Source: Telmatactis stephensoni (Eukaryota; Cnidaria; Anthozoa; Actiniaria; Isophelliidae). Taken from it: a DNA stretch of 64,000 bases. The notes beneath the pieces are model-generated. The model saw nothing but the letters and a program-made list of their open reading frames with translations, made no database searches and was not told the origin of the DNA. This document shows, piece by piece, positions 38,001-47,700 of this stretch (position 1 is its first letter; each line of letters opens with the position of its first letter). The translations under genes were made by a program, and so were the position numbers. The stretch spans positions 232,092 to 296,091 of the forward strand of contig JALIZF010001412.1 in the NCBI GenBank assembly GCA_029948255.1, given 5' to 3'.

Positions 38001-38836
38001 TTGGCCTTTTTAGCAACTTCATGGGCATGAAACAAGCTAATTTTGCACGGGACCATATACTTTTTATTCGCTTGATTGAAAACACATGTAAAAATCTGTT
38101 ATATCAAATTTTATATTTAAATTTATATCAAAGTTCATTATTCTAGCCTATGAAAAAATGGATTTTTGTAGGGAAATTTGTTCGAACTTACGATAATTTT
38201 TGTTGAGACAAAAAAATGTGAAAAGGAAGAAAAGGAACAAAATATGTAAAAGGAAGGTATTCTTTCGCTGTCACATCAAAATTATCCACACCATTACGAA
38301 GAATACGACATAATCTAATATTTGTGCAATTGTAGTAGTTGTAGAACTGTTATTTCGTGAATTGTATGTTTCTTTTCTATTCACTTCCGGTTGAGCGATT
38401 TTCGCCTCAAAAATTCGGAGATAGGCATTCATTCAGTGCTGATTATCTCGAAAACGAGTGTGGGACACCCCTTTTTTCTTTTCGTTTTTGGGATCAGCAT
38501 TAAATTTCGCTCCAGAAAATTGTGGTTTAAACGATTTTTCATTATTTTTTCCAATAGTAGCCAGTCACCTTAACAAGTTTCCCTCTCTTTATGTTCTCTT
38601 GGTACAATTCAGAATTAATAAGTACGAGTAATGTTTCGAAAGTTTTCAAAATTGGACGAGCCTTTAGGCGAGTCCTATTTGAGAATGTTCAAAACATTAC
38701 GAGTGAAATTCAACGTGCAATTTCCTTGAATCCTATAGCGGACATAGAAACAATAAATAGAGTAGATTTTGTCCATTTTTTCAAAGCGCACGGCAAACCA
38801 TTCAAGAGCAAGTACACAAAAATAGCCAGCGAATGA
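29062..38836 (+). CDS. Three-exon secreted protein of unknown family (model)
   Basis: Exons 29062-29227, 35135-35230 and 38613-38836 join in phase 1/1 to a 161-aa protein. The splice sites are strong: G|GTAAGA, TTTTCAG|CC, G|GTAAGT, ATTCAG|AA. Residues about 12-28 (AFVKLLSVLFLANVTYG) form a signal-peptide core after a short charged start, with likely cleavage near GRN. The mature part has two cysteines (VCKF, WQCKRL), an acidic helix-like region, and NIT and NVS glycosylation sequons, and ends FKSKYTKIASE. I do not recognise a family. An AATAAA-like ATAAAT in GAAAATAAATCGC near 39240 could serve as poly-A signal. Exon 3 begins 43 bp after a TTAA transposon. The chain is supported by phase and splice signals only; separate exons of another gene remain possible. 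Confidence 0.5.
31100..32576. other. Intron 1 sequence of the small gene; nothing recognised
   Basis: It contains CGGCGGGATTCGGGA repeated at about 31539 and 31893 and a C/T-rich stretch at 31588-31650. No exon or mobile-element ends are clear. The same is true for 29228-31100. Confidence 0.4.
32585..33372. mobile_element. hAT-like non-autonomous element, 8-bp duplication
   Basis: GCATAATC at 32577-32584 is repeated exactly at 33373-33380. The element begins TAGCCTGTGTACA and ends TGTACACAGGCTA; inner inverted arms GGGAGGGAACGTCTGTGAAA...CTTAATCGTGTTCC (32598-32642) pair with 33280-33325. An 8-bp duplication is typical of hAT elements. No transposase frame. Confidence 0.8.
34078..34561. mobile_element. 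Nested inverted-repeat element
   Basis: Outer arms of about 110 bp (start GGTACCAGCACAGGAAGCCC; complement near 34540-34561) enclose an AAT run (34214-34229) and an inner pair: CTCCACCAGCAATTTCAGCC... at 34309 and its complement near 34418. Non-coding, in intron 1 of the small secreted gene. Confidence 0.7.
35658..35862. mobile_element. Small inverted-repeat element
   Basis: AAATCGTTGCATCGCGACC at 35658 and its complement GGTCGCGATGCAACGATTT near 35844 delimit about 205 bp, with inner pairing TCTTTCAAATCAACCA/TTGG-type sequence weaker. A 150-codon open frame (35620-36072) crosses it and is not regarded as a gene. Confidence 0.6.
36730..37015. repeat. Inverted and direct repeats
   Basis: GAATTGAAGATGGCTTTGAGTTG (about 36878) faces its complement near 36977, and AGAGTGTGTCAATAAGAGGA occurs in direct orientation at about 36765 and 36952. 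Probably a composite MITE. Confidence 0.55.
37121..37697. mobile_element. TTAA-flanked inverted-repeat element, GC-rich ends
   Basis: TTAA at 37117-37120 and 37698-37701. Ends TGGGGCGCGCGCCGTGATGA and complement; pairing continues through CTGTGCTATTTT and GTCTTACCCTACTCCCGTGC. The right TTAA is at the same time the left TTAA of the next element. Non-coding. Confidence 0.75.
37702..38569. mobile_element. TTAA-flanked non-autonomous element, family A copy 2
   Basis: TTAA at 37698-37701 and 38570-38573; ends GGTGACTGGCTAC and its complement. The interior aligns along its length with 3437-4272, for example ATGGCGGCACTTCCGG, CACTTCCGGTTGAGC and TTTTTGGGATCAGCATTAAA. Its right end is 43 bp from exon 3 of the small secreted gene. 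Confidence 0.85.
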
Positions 38837-39625
38837 GAATGAAGCTCTAGTCGTGAATGAAAATCGTCTCACTTGCAAACTTACTTTGCTTCAACCTCGT
38901 GTCGAGTATTTGAGGAACAAAATTATTGTCAAACTACTGGAAAATGTACTTTATTTGACTGCAATTGGAACTGGAAACCATGTAAACATTGTCCTGGAGG
39001 AATGTCGATCTCATGAATGGCAAAATAACACTTGTTTGTCGGGAAAAATGGTCTGAAGCATTTCATTGACACTGCGGAAAAAGTAAGTTAAGTAAAGTCG
39101 AAAATTGTGTTCCCCTAACTATCGACTGCTTGCTATTCAGACATGATAATAGTTTTCTATCTTGCTGGTTTTTTTGGTTATGTTTTGAATGCCTTTTTAC
39201 CGGTGTTTTTTGGATAATTCGTTCTGACAACTTCAGTTGAAAATAAATCGCTCAAACAAATCTATTGGACTGTGTATTTCTGTTGTTTTGTTTTCAAAAA
39301 CATCTATGACTGCATCCGGATATAATCTATTCTTTATGTTTCGAAATAAGTGATCATTTTTTTCTACTGAAGGGATAAAAGTAATGTCAAAGTTGTCGAC
39401 AAACACCAGACCACGATCGACGGACTTCAAACGCTCGCTTTCATATTATGTACTAGGCGTAAATTTAAATGTCCTTTTCCTATTAGTTATTGCGTCTTTT
39501 TCTTTGCTTGTTTTCTCATGATAATTTTTGGCAGCTATTGAAGTTTGTTTTCGAACTATTTTAAATTAAGTTTCGCTAAAAACAAAAAGAAGAAACACAG
39601 CAATCGCGGGCTACCTGTGTAAGTA

Positions 39626-40210
39626 AATATCTTTGGAAAAATATTTTCCTTTGTCTTGAAATCTGTTGAATCTTTTTTATTGGCTTGTATTTTCATTTTA
39701 TATTGAACTACAAAAGATAATCATTTTTCAAACACCGATTATGAGAAGGAAAAGGAATCAAAACGGTTGCGGGCTGCCTGTGTAATTATGCAATTCCACA
39801 CTCACTCCTCGATGGACTTGATAGCCAATCATAAATAATTTAATTTATCGGAAAAAGGAATTCACTATCAAATTTGTCTTATCGATATTTGTAAATTTGC
39901 AAAGTTTCGGGGAGATTGCTCTTAAACTGACAAAGATATGAATTTTTAAAATTTAGCATTTTAATACAAAGAAATGTATGTGGACGGGCATCGCATGCAT
40001 GGCGAGCCTCGTTATCAATATCTTTGGAAAAATAGTTTCCTTTGTCTTGAAAGCTGTTGAATCTTTTTTATTGGCTTGTATTTTCATTTTATATTGAACT
40101 ACAAAAAATAATTATTTTTCAAACACCGATTATGAGAAGGAAAAGGAATCAAAACAGTCGCGGGCTGCCTGTGTAAGTGAGGCTGAATTCTCACTCCTCG
40201 ATGGACTTGA
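39626..40210. repeat. Direct duplication, about 390 bp apart
   Basis: A block starting ATATCTTTGGAAAAATA (39626) and ending in GGGCTGCCTGTGTAA (near 39785) is repeated from 40017 to about 40178 with few substitutions. No coding frame is kept. Confidence 0.8.
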
Positions 40211-40350
40211 TCATAGCCAATCAGCGCGCGAATTCCGTGTGAGCTATGGGATTCTATAGGGAAATTCATTGGCTGACGAGGGAATTCCACGTTGAATTCA
40301 CGAGAAAAGCGACGAGTGCGATATCGCCTTTTCGAGTGAATTCAACGTGG

Positions 40351-40812
40351 AATAGGCTATATGCACTAACAGGTCACGTGACTCTATCTCCCCTAAATCA
40401 AGGGCACCGTCAACATGAACTCCAAAACTAGAAAGAGCGCTTCGATATTAGTAAAGGTGCAAAGTTTCAGATTATAAGATGAATAAGAGAAAAAATGACA
40501 GTAAATTTAAGATTGGATATTTTCTTAAGATTCGTTCGAAAAAACGCGTTGGATGGCACGAGCTTGCCATCCAACGCGTTTTTCCGAACGAATCTTAAGA
40601 AAATATCCAATCTTAAATTTACTGTCATTTCTCCTGTATTACACCTTATGAGCTGAAACTTTGTATTTTTACTAATATCGAGGTGCGCTTTCTATTTTTG
40701 GAGTTCATGTTGACGGTGCCCTTGATTTAGGGGAGATAGGGTCACGTGACCTGTTAGTGCATATAGCCTATTCCCAATTAAAGAACAAAATACATATGTA
40801 CTACATGTAGTC
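40351..40812. mobile_element. Palindromic MITE with asymmetric tail, copy 2
   Basis: The palindrome 40351-40772 matches 8179-8602 along its whole length (ends AATAGGCTATATGCAC and complement). The tail follows on the right (CCCAATTAAAGAACAAAATAC, 40773-40812), i.e. the copy is inverted relative to the one at 8138-8602. Confidence 0.8.
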
Positions 40813-41937
40813 GAGCCAATGAATTTTCCTTCAATCGTATAGCAGACAAGAAAAAAAGTTAAATAATACTGTACTAGTTTTTGACAGTTTTTGCTGCGAG
40901 CGCACGGGAAGCCATTTCATAGCCAACAAACAGAACTAACTGACGAATCAGGTTGAAGCTGTAAGCATGAATGAAAACCAACTTTGCAAACCGGGCTTCG
41001 TGGTGAGGAGCAAATTTCTGATCAAATTACGTCGAAACAAACTTTCTTTTACTGCAATCGAAATGAAGAATCATCCTGGAGGAACAGTTGTCTGAGTTGT
41101 CTCATGAGCGGTAAAACAAGACGTTCTAGCTAGAACCGAGAAAATTTCGTTTGGATCACTGACTCTGGTAGTCACTGACACCGTTGAACAGAAAAACTGT
41201 AAGCATTTATCTAATTTTAATAGCTCTCATATCAAGCTTTTTATCTTTTGATGTTTTGAAAAACTAGTTTGAGCACTTTGTCGGAGTTTTTAGGCTATAG
41301 GTTCGATCAGTGAAGAGACGCTAGACACGGAGAGTTGTATGAGTTGAAGTCGCTAGGACTTCGCTAGGATTTTCTAAAAATCAATTGTTGTCTTGTCTTT
41401 GAACTGATTTTCGGCATGTTGTTCGGGCACTCGTTTTGCCGAGCTTGAGAAGTGGTGATTTTGCATCTCCTGCTCATCAGAAATATAATAAATAGGCTTA
41501 TACAGTACTCTAGAAAGACTGAAGTATTCACTCGTGTTTACCTTTTCTTCTTTGGATATGTAAGCAAATCTTTTAGGGCAAGAACACTTTTGAAAGTAAG
41601 TTGAAAACCGGGCTGGACATGTCTGTCCACGGTGCAGCTGTTTATGATCGTTTTCCTTTTATAGTTTTTGTTTGTATTTGTTTTAATATTTTTCGAAAGA
41701 TTATATGATTGGAGATGAAAATATTCTAAATGTATTCTAAAAGTGTAATGAAAGAGTAAAACACTTTTCTATAGAAAGGATTAGCCAAATTTTGACTAGA
41801 AAGAAATTGATAATCATTTATATGCGGACGTAAAAGGAAGCCCCTCGATTCCACAAAATATCACCATCCTTCTCGACCAATCAGCGCGTGATTTAGCAAT
41901 TTGCTATACGATTCTATGAAGAAGATGGCGCCAAAGC

Positions 41938-42670
41938 CATAGGTAGCCCAGGCTGGACGAGTGTCAATTTACAAGAGAATGTATGGGGATTTTTGAACCT
42001 TCAATAAATGACTCAAACTGTAATAAAATTCAACAAAAAACTTATCAGTGTCTTGTTTTATTCCTCTTTAGTCCTCTGACGACGTTTCAGTCGATTTCGT
42101 CTGGGTTTAGCTACTTTTTCCCTGCCTAACTAAGAAGGAGAGAAGGTAGGAGGCGAAGGCCAATTTAGCGACTCCAAACAGCTGAACTCAAACCAAAATA
42201 AATCCTCGAAAAACCATTCCAGCAGAAAATCTTCCTCGCAGTGAGTTGAAGGGATACCTTGGCCACCCAGTTTTACCAATAGAATCGATTCGAAGAAATT
42301 TTTACCAGCCGCTAGCCTCCACAAACTTAGGAAGATACCTCCCTAAAATTGCCTCAAAAATCGGCCGTTGAAAATCGGAGAGGGACTGGATCGAGAAAAA
42401 ACAGCATGAGAACCGGTCCCCAAGGGTTTTTTTCGCCCGACGGCCGAGAGCGTCCACACAATTTTTGAGGCAATTTTATCCTTCTTAGTTACAGTAGCTA
42501 AACCCAGTCGAAATCGACTGAAACGTCGTCAGAGGACTAAAGAGGAATGAAGCAAGACACTGATAAGTTTTTTGTTGAATCTTATTACAGTTTGAGTCAT
42601 TTATTGAGGGTTCAAAAATCCCCATACATTCTCTTGTAAATTGACACTCGTCCAGCCTGGGCTACCTGTG
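41938..42670. mobile_element. hAT-like inverted-repeat element
   Basis: Arms of about 210 bp: CATAGGTAGCCCAGGCTGG at the left, complement of CACAGGTAGCCCAGGCTGG at the right, pairing on through CTCTGACGACGTTTCAGTCG. The direct repeat CCAAAGC (GCCAAAGC if the end is placed one base in) flanks it at 41930-41937 and 42670-42677. The 7-8-bp duplication points to hAT. Confidence 0.7.
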
Positions 42671-43770
42671 CCAAAGCGTGTTCTGTTTGGAAATGGAGTC
42701 GTTGGAGTAAAGTCGTCTCCCTAGGCAATTTCGGCGAGTTTTGACTTCTAAAGCCGGAATGCAATCGGTGCAATATTTTCTTGGTTGGTGCGAGTGGCTG
42801 GGGACTTCTAAAAAATGTCTTTCGAAAATTTGCATGATTTCCCAGAATGCTGTTCGGTCAAGCAGAAGAAAAACACGTGCTTCCGTTGGTAGCCCGAATC
42901 AAACCACACTGAGAATAAAGATTGAGGTTTGCTAGGAATGTCGAATTTTGGCTTGAAAAGAATGTTTTTGACAATAAAATGAGAAACGATTTTAAATACA
43001 AAAAATATTTTCCCTTACAACTTGATCCAAAATTTACTCGACATTTGCCTGTTTGGCTCTAAAAATATTCGATAGCTAGACATCTGTAGATACAGTTACG
43101 CCAATTGTCCGCCTAGAATTTCTTTCGGGTCATCTGAAAAAGGCGTTCAGGTTGCATAAATGGATAAAAGGTTTTAGAAAGTTTCATCACCTTGTTCACT
43201 TGGCCCTACGACGTGAGATATGACTTGATCTTTACCATTAGCCTCTTCTGCTAGTTTTACAAGGACAATGAGTGTACCGGCCATCTATACACAGGGGTCT
43301 AAGTATACGGCGATTGATAGATGAGAAATGTAATGTCAGTGACTTGTAAAATACCGATGCTTACATAACGCCACATTGTTGTAACAAGTAGGTTATCCAC
43401 TTTATCACTCAATACAGTTTTTATCATTTTAAGACTCCATTCGCTCTTGAATTGGTCACGAAAGTACAGGGCAAATCTCCAGTTCGACTCTAAACGGATT
43501 AAACAGAACCAGGAACTATATATTTGACAAACTAACACGTCGCCGGGACAGTCATAGGCGTGGCAGCTATCACCGCTGGATGCTGATTCCTGTGACCTGT
43601 GTTTGGATCGGTGTGGATACGGCATTCTGTGTCCTCGTGGACGGTATAATACTAATAACAAGTCTCCTAATAGCCTCTTGAGCTTCTAGTTCAGTTTAGC
43701 CGTTTATCAACCTATTATTCTTTACTGAAATAATCTGAGAACAAATTGGAAAGTTTGTTTTGATCTCTGT

Positions 43771-43782
43771 CATGGAATTCTA
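43771..43782 (+). promoter_or_regulatory. Short upstream ORF
   Basis: ATG GAA TTC TAA ends 8 bp before the start codon at 43791 and would lie in the 5' leader of the mucin-like gene if transcription starts upstream. A minimal uORF so close can dampen translation; this is inference. Confidence 0.3.
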
Positions 43783-43790
43783 AAGTTAAA

Positions 43791-44750
43791 ATGGTTGCCC
43801 TAAACAACTTGTGGACTGCACAGTTCCCGTCCTACGTAGCTTTTTGTCTTCTCCTGATCCTAGTGAAACCGCAATCGCTTTGTGTTGGACGGATTGTACA
43901 AGACGGTAAGAGCCGTAAGTTTGTACGCTACTTTGTTGATCTAAATGATGTTCTTCTAAGCAAAATATGAGCTTTGCGGGTCTCACCTTGACGTCGTCAA
44001 AATATTTTTGTTTTCTCGATGTATTTATGTTAACCTTGGACGACTGACATTTTGTAAGTATGTTATACCCTGTGATGCGTTAAATCCCTTGTCTTAATAC
44101 ACAACAGCTTATTGAAAGTCTTTCTTAAAAAAGTATCTGGTATTCAACAAGTCCATGTGCACTTGAATGTAACTTTTAACAGCCTTCAATTGATTTTGTT
44201 TTAATGTCAGACATTGACTGACCTACTGTTACACTTACGCAGTTTTAAAGAAAATCATTTATTTGACTATTTTAATCGCTTGGTTTTTCATCATTTATCT
44301 GTAGCAGATTTATCAGTGAAGATTTGGCTAGAATGGCCCTCGTTGTTTTTAGAGTTAAAAGCGGCGGAAATGGTTTAATCTTGTGACGAGTATTATAAGA
44401 AGCTTGTAACATTTTTGCTATATTTGTTAGGATGGAATCGAGGAATCGAAGATTTAAAATATATTTAATTGTTTTTGTCTTGGAAAACCAGCTCTTAAAG
44501 GATGCTGGAGGTGGTTATTACGACGAGTTACTTTATAACTGGTTATTATGGCGAGTTATCTTTATAACTGGATGCATGAGTTTGTTAACAAATGGCCTAG
44601 TCACTCAAATCGCCCCTGACGACATACCCATTAGGCTACCGGAAATGACCCAACAGGGGGGAAAAATTCTTGAATTTTCTTTCGATTTCTTGTTGGATAT
44701 GTTGCTTAGTAAGCTGGATATTTCCCCTAAACCATCCTGAAAAGAAAAAG

Positions 44751-44798
<48 letters not shown>

Positions 44799-47700
44799 AG
44801 AAGAAAATCTCAAGAACTCATGCAATTTATTTGTTCCGCTAATAATAATAGTTATAATAATAATTAACAAGTTGCTCGCTGATTTTGTCGGATGTTGAAT
44901 TTATTTTTTTATTCTTTAATTCATTTCTTTTCCATTATTTTAATGCATCAACTTTTTTATCAGTTTATTCATAAAAACCTAGAATTCAACAAGATATTGC
45001 TTTTTAAAACAGTATTCGAAATGCCCTTTTAGTGGACAGTCAGTCTGTAATAAGGTTTGATAATAGACTTAACCATCGTGAGTGGTCAAGAACAATGGTA
45101 TTGTTAACGGCAAATAGTATATATTCATCAGCATGAGTCAGACGATTGATGTTTGACTAGTTGTCTATTACCCTGAGGGATTTTTAGCTTCCGTTTTCTT
45201 CGTTTTCGTGTTAGGGTTTTGCTTTGCTTTGTTTTGTTCTTTATGTTTAAGAACCATAAACGTTCTGCTACTGTTTTTTAGTCAATCGGATTATAATGTA
45301 TAATGCACTCATGCAATGTTAACTCAAGTTTATCACTTGCTTCGTTCAATTGAACAACATTGCACTGAACAATAGTGACCAAAAAATTAGAACTGGGATA
45401 AAAGTGAAAAACTGGTAAGAATATACAGAAATGCTTGCTGTATTGTGTTCAGCATTACTTTGTTAATTTTGATTTTGTCTGTCATCTCAATAACAATATC
45501 TTAGCTTTGAGAGATGATGAAAGGTTTTTAAAGACTTCAAGAGATTTTAAGAATTGAACGAATGTTACTGTATTTACTACTGTTGACGTCCCAATTACCT
45601 GTATTTGACTCAGATACAAATACTTTAGAAAAACCTTGGTTTTTGTGCTTGATTAAGGAAAAAGACGTGTTACAAGCATCAAGCTCTAAGAATAACAATT
45701 TGAAATATTTCATTTGTGAGGGTTTACCCTTGAGGGGAGCCCACTGACTAGACACCGCACCATGTAAGACACAGTGTTTCTCACGCTTTTATAGTGGACC
45801 ATGCCAGCGCCGGTATTTGTCATTTACTCCACTGGAATGAAAAGAAAGACCTTACAAAGTGTTTCTTACTGCACCTTTGACTTGTGTCGCATTTCAGAAG
45901 ATGATATTTCCCATGGCCTTTGCATATCCTCATACCATCTGGAATAATAATAGACGTGTTGCCATCACAGTACGACTGCGACGATGTGTGCTGATACAGA
46001 AACCCACAGCAGCTGTAATTTGTTATAATAATAACTTGATTTAACTCGAATAGCAATTTTTCAATTGAAAAACTTAAGTCATCAAAAATATATTATGCAA
46101 ATGAAGGATTAAAGTATTATATATATATTTCACCGGGAGCCAAAACAGTGCTCGACTTTACAGGAGCTAAATATCTTGAAGTAAACTACTCAATTCTTTG
46201 TGTAACCCGTTTAATACAATTTTGTTTCGTGGACCAACTATGAAGTTGATCCACTCCTCTGTTAAACTTCATACAACTGCGTTCTACGATTTACATGTAT
46301 GGTTCGTGAGATGAAAAAAACGTTACGCGCGCGCTATCTAATTACAATCAGAATATGTATCCGCGCGCTAAGAATACCTATTAGGAAAGGTTAAACTTAT
46401 ATTTGCGTCTATGCCTACATGTCATTTCCACATGTATTCCATTTCCATAGGTATTCTTAGCGCGCGGATACATTAGATAGCGCGCGCGTAACGTTTTTTT
46501 CATCTCACGAAATCATACATGTAAATCGTAGAACGCAGTTGTATGAAATCAAGAGACCATAATACTAAGAGAGCGAAACTCAGTATTGATGTCTGTGCGA
46601 TGTTCGTGGCGGCTAAGGCTATTTTTAGTAACTTCGCCATCGCGCGCGCAAGGCCCTCAACATTGATTTTTGACGTGCGCGCGGACGGGACCGTTTGAAT
46701 TCTATTGTTTGAGAGCCTTGCGCGCGCGATGGCGAAGTTACTAAAAATAGCCTTAGCCGCCACGAACATCGCACAGACATCAATACTGAGTTTCGCTCTC
46801 TTAGTATTATGGTCTCTTGATGAAATTTAACTGAGGAGTGGATCAACTTCATAGTTGGTCCACGAAACAAAATTGTATTAAACGGATTACACAAAGAATT
46901 GAGTAGTTTACTTCAAGATATATATACTTCATATATACTTCAGTACACTCGATGGGTAAAGCTACTACTAAAACGTTTTGGGCGACATGTTTTAGAAGAG
47001 ATATTCAACGAGGATTTCTTACGTTGTATACCGGTTTGGTTTAGGCAGTAAGTCAGCAAATTTGCTATTTGGTTGAGGAGAAATAATCTTGACTGCACGA
47101 CGTTGAGTCTGTTCGACTTGTTCATTTAGGTACTGCGGCAGGAATAAATGCCATACTGGGCAAAGCGTATTCTACCAAAGGGCGCACAAAATAGCAGACT
47201 TCTGAACGGAAGTCTCATTGTGAAACGCCGCATCGTTTCAGTGTTCTTATCGCGTACAAACGTTTGCTTGCCTTGGAGCATACATAGTCAATGTGAGTAG
47301 TAACTATTTGTTTTCCTTCGTGCATGAAAAGACGGATTAAAGATTTTATATAATTTTCAATGTATCTCCACCAGATACGTTCGTTAAATTTGGACAAAGA
47401 TTTGGACTTCAAGATCACTTAAGGTGGCTGGACCCTATTTCGCCAGTGCGCGGGTAGTCGAATTGAAGCGGCTATTAATCGCGTTACAGAATTAAGTTGA
47501 CCAAACTTTTTACGCACACCTACTACAAATGGACCAAATTTTATAATGATGCTAGTTTGGTTGAAATCAGAGCTTTTTTAGCATCGAAATTGTTATACAC
47601 TAGATTTGAAATTTTGCCAATTTTCTCAAAATCCAGACCTCGACGATTTCAAAGACTTTGTAAATCAAATGTTTGTCTATAATGTGAGAGTGTTTCAAGA

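Noticed and set aside
39233..39445. Minus-strand frame with protein-like sequence (LVFVDNFDITFIPSVEKNDH)
   Set aside because: It has no ATG, a stop just upstream and no convincing acceptor. It might be an exon or repeat remnant, but I cannot support it.
43299..43661. 120-codon minus-strand frame upstream of the mucin-like gene
   Set aside because: No recognisable protein features; more likely chance in the promoter region.
29062..43905. Using 29062-35230 as alternative first exons of the mucin-like gene
   Set aside because: Phase would allow splicing to 51520, but 38613-38836 gives a closed frame nearer by, and the 43791 exon supplies a better signal peptide directly before the TSPN domain. 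Not excluded.
44432..44740. 102-codon plus-strand frame in the first intron of the mucin-like gene
   Set aside because: No domain; not in phase with neighbouring exons by clear splice sites; ends beside a poly-A run.
46167..46921. Viral terminal hairpin or replication origin
   Set aside because: Only the fold topology is similar; no replication gene or viral sequence is nearby, and nested MITEs explain it.
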